Part shown: positions 47,816 through 58,300 of the stretch, piece by piece
How positions within the stretch are numbered: the stretch's first letter is position 1
Layout: every line of letters begins with the position of its first letter
Source of the DNA: Chlorops oryzae
Lineage: Eukaryota > Arthropoda > Insecta > Diptera > Chloropidae
Length of the DNA stretch: 64,000 nucleotides
Direction: 5' to 3'
Assembly: GCA_020466095.1 (NCBI GenBank)
Contig: CM035806.1
Coordinates: 7,888,251-7,952,250 of the forward strand
Translations under genes and position numbers: made by a program
Notes under the pieces: generated by a model
What the model was told of the DNA's origin: nothing
Seen by the model: the letters and a program-made list of their open reading frames with translations, nothing else
Databases searched by the model: none

Positions 47816-48260
47816 CTTTCTCGCCCTCTATCCCTCTCCTCTCTCTCTCTCTCTCCTCTCTCCCTCTCTCTCCCTTCTCTCCCTCTCTTCCTCTCTCTTC
47901 CTCTCTCTTCCCTCTCTTCTTCTCTCTCTCCCTCCTCTTCCTTCTCTCCTCTCTTCTCCTCCTCTCTCCTTCTCTCCCTCTTTTCCTCTCTCTCCCTCTT
48001 TTCCTCTCTCTCCCTCTTTTCCTCTCTCTCCCTCTTTTCCTCTCTCTCCCTCTTTTCCTCTCTCTCTCTTCTCCTCTTTCTCCTCTCTTTCTCCCTCTCT
48101 TTCTCTCTCTCTCTTCTCTCTCTCCCTTCTTTCCTCTTCTCTCTCTCTTTTCTCTCTCTCTCTTTTTCCTCTCTCTCTCCTCTTTCTCTCTCTCTCTCTT
48201 TTCTCTCTCTCTCTCTTCTTCTTCTCTCTCTCCTCTCTCTTTCTCTCTCTCTCTCTTTTC

Positions 48261-48293
<33 letters not shown>

Positions 48294-48417
48294 CTCTTTT
48301 TCTTCTTCTCTCTTTCTCTCTCTTCTTTCTTTCTCTCTCTTTCTCTCTCTTTCTCTCTCTCTCTTCTCTCTCTCTCTTCTCTTCTCTCTCTTTTCTCTCT
48401 TTTCTTCTCTCTCTCTC

Positions 48418-48468
<51 letters not shown>

Positions 48469-48660
48469 TTCTCTCTTCTCTCCTCTCTCTTTCTCTCTCT
48501 CTCTTCTTTCTCTCTCTCTCTCTCTCTTTCTCTCTCCTCTCTTTCCTCTCTAAAAACTCTTCTCTCTCAAAATCTCTAATCATTCTTCCTCTTCTCTCTC
48601 TTCTCTTCTAACTCTCTCTCTTTCTAACTCTCTAGAACCTCGTTCTCGCTCTTTTCTCCT
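47816..48660. repeat. About 840-bp polypyrimidine (CT-rich) tract
   Basis: Almost purely C and T on the plus strand, mostly CTCT with short CCCT and TTT variants, including a quasi-tandem 'cctctctctccctctttt' block at 47985-48060. Its purity keeps 300-codon frames open on both strands (Ser/Leu/Pro and Arg/Glu/Lys); these are not genes. It lies 0.7-1.5 kb before the Inos start codon. Confidence 0.9.
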
Positions 48661-49375
48661 ACTACACTCTCTACTAAATAAAAAACAATTTTCTCTATAC
48701 CTTTGTACTATTTTCATGTTATGTATTTCTCACTGTAAACTCCATTGAATCACTCGTATCGCGCTTTATCTCAAAAAAACCCCTATAAATAAAAAAAGTT
48801 TATATAATCTGTACTTTGTATTCATGTTAGTATTTTCATGTAAAATGACCATGTGAGTAAAGTTTTTTTTTTTTTTTTTTTATAAACGCTCCGGTTTCGA
48901 CGATAATCATTCCATTTGACGTCCATTGCTTTTGCGCATTGAGAATTTTTTACACATTTGAGAGCGAGAGAGAGAGAGTGCATCCCGGAAGCATAAATAG
49001 GGCTGTCCGTTGCTTGGAGCCCACATTCATTGGAAAACGTTTCAACCGAGTGCAGCAACGCCTTTTTCGATAGAATACCGAAGCAAAATCCGAACACCAT
49101 AATAAATAAATTAAGGAAAATTCTAAGAAAATCGCTTTAAAAGTTCAAATAAATTCTTTTAAGAAAAGAAACCGAGAAAGAGAAAATAATAATAACAACA
49201 ACAACAACAACGGAAAGACTGTCTGTCTACATATTTTGCCGCAATCGAAACCTACCGACCAGTATTTACAAACACTTTCAATTGTAAATAGACAAATTCA
49301 TAGAAAATTTTGATTTAAAGAAAAATAATAACAACAACAGAAACATCAACCACAACAACAACAACATAAGGAGAA
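48661..49375 (+). promoter_or_regulatory. Probable Inos promoter and 5' UTR region
   Basis: A GAGA run (about 48962-48978), a TATA-like 'gcataaataggg' (about 48990) and an initiator-like 'attcattgg' about 35 bases later lie 350-400 bases before the start codon. The leader that follows is rich in 'aacaacaac'. This reading is inferred from motif spacing only. Confidence 0.4.
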
Positions 49376-52300
49376 ATGAAGAACGAAAGCGCAAAGAGCA
49401 CCGCCGCCAAACCCACCGACGACAACGCATCGATTGGTCTCGAAGTCGTTTCGCCCAATGTGCATATCACCGAAAAATTCATCGAAACTGATTATGTTTA
49501 CGAGACAACACAAGTGAAGCGTTCCGCGAATGGCAAAATCCAGGTGAGTCCGATTAATCGGGGCAGTTTTATATACCTACATATATCCATATGTACATAT
49601 ATATATGTATGTATGTAAGAGGAGCGGGAGGGCAAAGTTTATGTAGGGTGACCAAATTGCCTTCGGTTAAATAAAGGACACCTTAAATCGAAAACCAAAA
49701 CTCCCCCCCCCCTCCCCATTCGAAAAATGTTTTCCATATTCAATAAAAATACTTTTCCACATGTTCTTATTAAGTAGGGCGTAGTATTTACTACAAATAG
49801 TCAAACACTTCCTTAGAAAATCTCTTCGAAATACCTACGGAGTAAAAGTAAATTTCTAAATAAGATTATTTTTTTTTTTTTACTTTTCAAGAAATTATTA
49901 TTTTTTTTTTTGTTTTTATTAGTGGTACTCATGCAGCTTCGCAAATGCCTTCGCAACTTTTCCCATCGTAAATTTTCATATAAATTTTGACAGTTGTGTG
50001 ACAAATTTCTGATTTCCCACAATTTGCGAAGCTCCATGAGTCCCACTATTAGAGGTACTCATGCAGCTTCGCAAATGCCTTCGCAACTTTTCCCATCGTA
50101 AATTTTCATATAAATTTTGACAGTTGTGTGACAAATTTCTGATTTCCCACAATTTGCGAAGCTGCATGAGTCCCACTATTAGAGGTACTCATGCAGCTTC
50201 GCAAATGCCTTCGCAACTTTTCCCATCGTAAATTTTCATATAAATTTTGACAGTTGTGTGACAAATTTCTGATTTCCCACAATTTGCGAAGCTCCATGAG
50301 TCCAACTATTAGAGGTACTCATGCAGCTTCGCAAATGCCTTCGCAACTTTTCCCATCGTAAATTTTCATATAAATTTTGACAGTTGTGTGACAAATTTCT
50401 GATTTCCCACAATTTGCGAAGCTCCATGAGTCCCACTATTAGAGGTACTTCATGCAGCTATCGCAAATGCAATTCGCACTTTTCCCATCGTAAATTTTCA
50501 GTATAAATTTTGACAGTTGTGTGACAAATTTCTGATTCACCACAATTTAGCGAAGTCTCCATGAGTCCCACTATTATCTTCTTAATATAACTAAATTATT
50601 GTTGCATTAAAAATTTAGAAAAACTATGAGCTTTTCATTGTTGCACAACGAAAGCTAAGTTCATAGTGGCAAATCGCGCGCACACAGGTGAGTACAAATT
50701 TTTAAATTAGCATAGCTTCGTCAAAATAAAAGGTAAATGAAAGTTGTTTTTATTGGCTTAAGAATCTGATTCGACTTTAAATCTGCAACTCAGATTTTAC
50801 ATTTAAAACGAATTTTACTTTTTTTTTTTTGGTTTTTCAAAAAAAAATTCATTTTTTTTTTAGAAGAAACCCATTTCGCGGCCTCCAGCGGGTCCAGAAA
50901 AACGATTTTAATCGCCCTTCTGTACACCCCAAAATAAAGCTCAATTCATTATCTTTCGACCTGATGAAATTTTACAATAAAATTTTACACGTAGGCATCC
51001 ATTTGTGGTATAAATTACAACCTTTCCCTCAAAAGTGGTGGTTTCCCCATAAAATCCATTTGCGCGACCTCTAAACGTCCTTCAAAAAATCTGAAAAAAT
51101 TCTCAAAATCTTTTTAGGCAATTATCTTTCGAATTCCGTGTGGACATTTTAACATTTAAAAAAAATAAATTTTTTCGGACACCCTAGTACTTATTAGTAA
51201 TAAGTTATATGTGACACTGGAACGGGGTTTATTAATATCACCAGAAAAATGAATAAATTAAAGGACAATCAAAGGCCGAATAATTACTTTCCCCAAATCG
51301 CCAAAAAAAAGGACGTTTGGTCACCCTAAGTTTATGGCAAATCTAGGGCTCCGAATGTTCGGGAATATCGAGCGACGTTTATTGATTGAAATCAGGGGGC
51401 GGGGCGGGGCTGTGGCTTAACAGTTGTGATGAGTGTAGTTTTGAGTGGATTTGGGTTTGAGTTGGATGGAAAACTGGCCTAAATTTTAAGGGGGAAGTCC
51501 TATAAGTATTCACGAGAACTGTGACTATTAAACACCGCAACGAATTAATTATGATTTCAATGAAATTCATTTAAAGGTTTTTGCACTCTGAAATCATTGA
51601 TTTGATTTTTTTTTTTATTTAAGAATAATAAAAAAAAAAAACAAATAAAAACTTATTTATATTTCGTTGAAATATTTTATTGAATTCTATTGAACAAATT
51701 TTTTTGTTTTTTATTCGAAATAATAAAAAAAATTGAATTAATTTTGATTTGATAAAAAGAACAATTTTTATTAGGGATAATTTTAAAAAAATAAAAAATA
51801 TAAAAAAATATAAAAAAATTCGAAAATTATTAATATTCGATTTAATATTTAATTTTATTTACTCTTTGGCCCTTTAATGCATCATAATTAAAAACCTTGA
51901 GAAACGGAAACAATTCCTCCATATTTCTTGCTCCACAAATTCTCTGCCTTTATACCCTAAACAGATTACACCATTAATGCAAATCAACGGATTAATTTTG
52001 CATTATGTCGTGCATTTGACTTGAATTTGATTAAATAAATGCACAACTCAAAGCGTGAATTAGGCGATTTTTGTCTGGCAGCTCTAAGAAAAAGCTACCG
52101 AAAGTTATGGTATTTTTATTATTTATTGGCAACATATGGCAAGTTTACTGTCAGTCACGGTTGCCACAGTGCTTTCTTTCAGCAAACTGCAAGAAGGTAA
52201 TGCGCATTTACAGTCTGGAGACCTGTTTTTGTGATTTGCATTAGCGGTTTTTAATTTCGTATTTCAGCTGTAATCTGTTTTGGGTAAAATGTTTGTGATT

Positions 52301-55300
52301 AAAGGCAAATGCGAAATGATTATCTACCTACAAGCCTGAATGGAAAGAATTCAAGGTTTTATTTTCGCTTTTTTTTTAAATTTCGCTTTTGAAGTAAAAA
52401 TATATAATAATAATAAAAGCCCCGAAAATACTTAAATTTTTCGTCCTGATCAACAAAATGTCTGCTGGGATGTTGGGGGGTAAAAAAAGGGAAAACGAAA
52501 TTTCATATTGACTGAATTTTGAATAAAAGTCTTCACTGTTTCCCAAATATTCATTAATTTTGTTGAGATCAACGAATTAAGGACTCACTGCCTTAACCCT
52601 GTAGCGACAAATTTTTTTTTTTTTAGTGAATAAATCATATAGGACTAATTTTGGGTCGAGAAAACTGAAGCTGAGATTATTTTAAAATTTTTTTTTAAAT
52701 TTATTTTTTTATCCGAACAAACTTCGTCTGGAGACGGAGCCAGGATTTAGAGGGTTAAATGGATGCGCGAAAAAAAATCAATTAATATTATTCATACAGT
52801 TAATATTATTTTTTAAACAAATATTATAATTCTTTTCATATACAAGGATTTTTTTTTTCCATATCAAACGGAGCTCATATCCTTTTTCATTATAAATTTA
52901 TTCAGTAGAAAATAATGAACGATTTTAATTGTTTTTTTTTAATGGATCTATAAAATTTTCATAGCTGCGGTGAAATCTTTAAACGACCATATTCTTTTTG
53001 GAGTTCCTTAAATTTAAATGATTTATTTGGTTAACATTAAACGGACTGAAAGTTTTTCGGGAATTTTTCAATTCTATTTTTCGACTTCTCGGTTCATTCA
53101 TTAAAATTGAAGTGTTTTAAAAATTGTTTAAAAAAAAAAAAAAAATTTATTTAAATTTAAAAGTAACGAATGTATTCGTTACATTCACGAAGCAGTACAT
53201 ACACTTTGTCGATGCATATGTACAGGCACGGAGCCAGAAAAACTTTTTGGAGGGGTTTTACTTTGAAAAACAAAAAATATTATCAATAGGTGTTATGGTA
53301 AATGCCCTAAAATTGACAAAAAGTATTGAAAAAAAGGATGAAAAAAAATCCCATTACAGTGGGGTCTCGTTATAAGTCGTTTCTCGTTCCTAAAAAATCA
53401 ACGTATAGCGCGAATCGACTTATAACGAATCACTTTTCTTCATATGATTGTATGAAATAATTTCTAATTGGTTCCTCAAAGCTCAAAAATTGATATACAA
53501 ATTTTATTAAAGTCAATAAAATGAAATTTCCCTACAACTGGCATCACTGCTCTAATGTCTGATTTCCAATTATTCGTCGGATGCAGAACGTTTTACGCTG
53601 CGTCCACAATAACGCAATTGATTTGAGCTGCTTCCATATGCTTGCATGTGTTTGCCTCAATTGACGGAACGCACCTGACGCGTCATTGGAGATGGCACTT
53701 AGCGGCGCAAAAGACGAAAAAAATAAAATGTTCCCCCAAACTTTTAGACGTAATTGCGAATCATTTGCGACGTATAGCGAACCAGGGTGTTAATTGATAC
53801 GTAACGTAAGTGCGAATCGACGTATAACGAGGCGACTTATGTATAACGAGACCCCACTGTATAGTATCCAAATTATATGACCTAAAAATTATTCTCAAAA
53901 ACTTTGAATCATTTCCAATGAAATAATATTTCTTTCAAATTTTTTTTTTTTTTTATTAATATTTTCTTGAATTCAATTTTTAACGGCAATAAATTCGAAG
54001 AATCCTCCAAAAAAAGAAAATATTTTTAATGTGTTTTGAAGCACAAATCAAATATCCTAAGGATATTCCTTCAGGGCAATGGCTACACCTTATTTTTTCA
54101 TCGTTTCTAACGCATTTTATTTAATCGCTTTAGTTCATTTTTTCCGGTCCCTAGTTATTAATCATCGCTTACAAAAAATTAATTCTTGAATTAATTCTAA
54201 AAATTAATCTTCATTTGAGAGGAGTTTTTGAACCCCATTAAAGTCCCCCGGTCTGCGTGCCAGCGAATTTTATTCTATACATTCCATAAAAATCGCAAAT
54301 GTAAGTGGGTGGCTGGGTCGATACATGCAGCTGTGCTGTTAACACGTCCTTCACATTGAAAACTTTCCACTGACATAGACCTCTAGAATATTCTTACGAA
54401 AATTATTCGAACGAACGAACGCATTTGGAGAGAAAACTTGCGAGAGAAATAATTGAGAAGAGCAATACGATTGACGACTGACTGACTGACTGACTGTAAC
54501 GTCGTCATGCGCATTTGAAATCAGAACACCCTGTGCATTTAGGTAGAAAAAACATATGATAAATCGTGTTCTTCAACAAGTGCATTCCAGAAAAGGCATA
54601 CACACACATGCCTAACATACATACAATCATACATGTATGAACGTTCAAATATATATATATATATATATATTATACAGTGGATCCCCGGTACTTCGACAAA
54701 CGCTTTGCAGGGCATTATCGAACTATCGAATTTTTAGAATTTTACAGTAGATTATACAGGAGGACCCGGAATTTTTCACAAAAGAGTTCCTTGTAATACG
54801 ATAAATTACAGATGAAATGATAAGATTCTATATACCACAGGTTAGTTAGGTTAGTTAGGTTAGGTTAGGTTAGGTTAGGTTAGGTTAGGTTAGGTTAGGT
54901 TAGGTTAGGTTAGGTTAGGTTAGGTTAGGTTAGGTTAGGTTAGGCTAGGTTAGGTTAGGTTAGGTTAGGTTAGGTTAGGTTAGGTTAGGTTAGGTTAGGT
55001 TAGGTAGGTAGGTAGGTTAGGTTAGGTTAGGTTAGGTTAGGTTAGGTTAGGTTAGGTTAGGTTAGGTTAGGCTAGGTTAGGTTAGGTTAGGTTAGGTTAG
55101 GTTAGGTTAGGTTAGGTTAGGTTAGGTTAGGTTAGGTTATTGTGGCTGCCACCATAAAGGTTGACACACCTAGGCCTGATGGGCCTTTTTTGATACTACG
55201 AAAAATGGAAAAAAAATCAAAGAAGAAACAGAAAAACTAAACAACATCCACGACCTCAGCTGGGAGTCGACCCCAGGGCCCCTCGCTGCATAAATTGGCA

Positions 55301-58300
55301 TCTCAGCCAACTATGGTACAGAGGCGTCTTTTATATGCTATACTCTGAAGCAGTGCCAGATTAAGGTAGGGATAGCTGGGGCTATAGCCCCGGGCCCCAA
55401 CTGGGCGTCCAAATAAAATATCATCAAAATATTTCAAAAAAATTTTTTCGAGTAAAATCGCTTTAAAGTTTAAAAATTAATGAAATAAAAAATTAAATTA
55501 TATCATATATTAATAAAATTTTTGATTTATACCACTTTCAAAATCAAGGGCTCATATACATATAAATTGTTTCATTTATGGTTCATTCCTTTGAAAGAAT
55601 TTATATTGTTCTAATAATAAAAATTGATTTCAGCAGCTATTCGTTATTTCAAAAAACTGAACCAAATATAGCATCGGGGGCCCCATCACTATATAATCCC
55701 CGGGCCTCATGACACTCTAATCCGCCCCTGCTCTGAAGCACGAATTTCGACATTTTTCTATATCCATTCGATTTCCATGACAGGCCCCTGAATAATTGTC
55801 ATCTCGGATTACATGTGGTCCCGGATTACCCATGATCTGGATTACCCGGGCGTCGACTGTATTTACTTCCATATTGTACATACCTTTCTGTTCAATAGTT
55901 GCGTGGGCGTACATTTACATGCACACACATTCACACACATAAGTTCATACTAGCCCACGTCGAGGGGACGTTGTCAACAAAATTCTCATTTAAATTGTAC
56001 ATTGTAACAATGTATCTATACGAAGAATATGTTAATAATATTTATTGGCTTTATTTCTATGAGCATTGATGGAAAATAAATAATTTTTTTTATTTCAAAA
56101 TAATTAAAAATAAATTTTTTAAAAATTCATGGACTTACTTTCCATTCCATTGAAGGAGAAATAAAATTATAAATAAAAAGAAAAAACCCACCGTGAATGG
56201 ATAAGTTTGAATACACCCTTTTGAGCCCCCCCGTCCCCCCAGTTCCAAGCCGTTGTATGCATTTTTGCACATTGCACTTTTATCGTCGCCGGATTTGCTT
56301 GCTCTTCTGGCATATTATTATTTTCACGATCAATGCCAATGTAATGACCGCGAACGTGAATATTGCTCACAGGCACACACACACACACACACACAACACA
56401 CACGAACGAGACAGAAAAGAAAAAGATCGGTCTTAACGTTTGCCCAGCAATTTGCTTATTCAGTTTTTATCATTATTATATTATTATTATTTTTTTTTTT
56501 CTTTTTCTGACGCTTCCAAACAAGTTCAGGTTCGTCGTTGTGTCATTGTTGCATTGAGAAGAAGTTCAGTGAACGACGCGTGATAAGACGCTTACATCCC
56601 GCTAAGTGGGTCAATCGGACATCAACTTGAAGGGGGCCTGAGCTGTCCGTTCGAATGAGCGATATTGATAAGAGATGAAAGCCTCAAATGTTGTCATCTG
56701 AGAGATGAATCTTCTTTCGATCGAATCTCAAATCGTCTTAAAAACTTCAGACGGAAAACGAATGAGGATCAATTGAAAATGAATTGGAAGGAATGTGGCT
56801 ATTAATTTGAAAAAGTCTTACATTTAGTTCGAAGAGTTATTCCTCTAGAATTCAAGGATAAGTAATGAAAAGATTTTAGGATTCCAAAGCATATATTCCG
56901 AGTTCTAAAAGCATCATGTGTGAGTCCACATTTTGGGACTCAGAAATGAATGTCCATCTATTCTTACGAAGTTTGGTTTATGTATCAGATAAAACTTGCA
57001 AAAAATCGCCTTCAAAAATAGTTATTATAATGAATAAAAAAAGTAAATAATTAAAAAAAAAAATTATTAAATAAATCCCCCTAAGAAGAAGCCTTAAGGG
57101 GGTCTTCTCATTGAGCAACTTTTTTTTCGACTTTTTTTTTTTTTGCATTTATTTATAGCTTGGGTAGTTGTGAATATGCCCCTAAAAGGATTTTTTGAAA
57201 TTCGAAATAGTTTAGAGGATATAGCCTTCTTTGTCGAGCAAGATCTGCGCTAAAACGAGTAATTTTTGCGTTGCTTCAAACTTTAAACGCGTTTATCTCG
57301 AAACCACGTTTTTCGAACTGGCGGCCATGATATCGCCAGTTCAACTGAACCGATTTTCATGAAACAAAGTGGAATCGACGCAGAATTGTCACCATTCTCG
57401 GGTGAACCTCGACCATAATTTTAAAAAATTTTTGTCTATTTTTTTTTTTACACTAAACTACAAAAAAAAAGCCCGAAATTGAAATTTTTTTTTTGAATGG
57501 CCGCCATTTTGTCAAAAAAAAATCACAAAATTAAGCTTGAGGTTCACCCAAGAATTACATCTATACTGATTATAACCCCGTTTTTTTTCCCATTTCGGAC
57601 GCTCCGGAGACCCGGAATCGTGGCCGCCGTGACGGCACCTTTTTTTTTCACCACCAACTTTGAAGTCTCATTACTTTTTGAACAGCTCACGTATCGAGGC
57701 AAAAAAATTTTTTTTATTTACTTTGAACCTTTTGTAATACAATAAATAAAAAAAGTTTTCAATTATTCTTTGCGTTTTCAAATAAGAATTTTTTTAAAAA
57801 GGGTCCAAAAAACGGGTTTTCAATGAGAAGACCCCCTTAATGAGCCGTTTGTGAGTCATTCGTGAGTCTTTAGGCTTATAGAAAACCTCTTGCATTTCTC
57901 AAGTACTATTTATTTGATCCTTTTTTCGAACTCAAATTCTCTAGCCTCATGAGCCATTGATTAATCCTAATCATGTCAAAAACAAAAAACAACTCATATA
58001 TTACTCATTTGATTCTTCTTTCAAACTCAAATCCTTTAGCCTCATGAGCCATTTATGAGTTATTCATGAATCCTCATGCGGATAGTAAGTCCGAACAGTC
58101 GCAGTGCCTCCAATCCGCCAGAGGACGTAAGCCCATATTATACATATAAGCCCGAACAGTGAGCTTATCTGGGCTCATATCGAACTTTTAATTGTGCCCA
58201 AAAAATGACTCATTTATTACTCATTTGATCTTTTTTCGAACAGTTTAAATTTGGATCTGAATACGTCCAAGTTTTGTTAATCCCCCCCCGTTTGTAAAAT

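Larger units (their letters stand above)
54675..55860. mobile_element. TA-flanked pogo-type element hosting a SINE and a hAT MITE
   Basis: CAGTGGATCCCCGGTACTTC at the left and GGATTACCCGGGCGTCGACTG at the right are imperfect inverted ends, with TA at 54673-54674 and 55861-55862. Its own sequence is left only at about 54675-54838 and 55739-55860; the middle is the SINE with (TTAGG)n and the 55351-55730 MITE. Confidence 0.5.

Noticed and set aside
47656..48583. Open frames of 307 (+) and 251 (-) codons
   Set aside because: They exist only because the CT-rich tract lacks stop codons; Ser/Leu/Pro and Arg/Glu/Lys runs show no domain.
49813..50436. Series of minus-strand frames repeating [16 protein letters not shown]
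   Set aside because: Looks like a repeat protein but is simply the 130-bp tandem MITE read in one frame.
54840..55139. Reading the TTAGG array as a former chromosome end
   Set aside because: It is inside a gene intron, adjoins a SINE body, and sits in the position of that element's tail.
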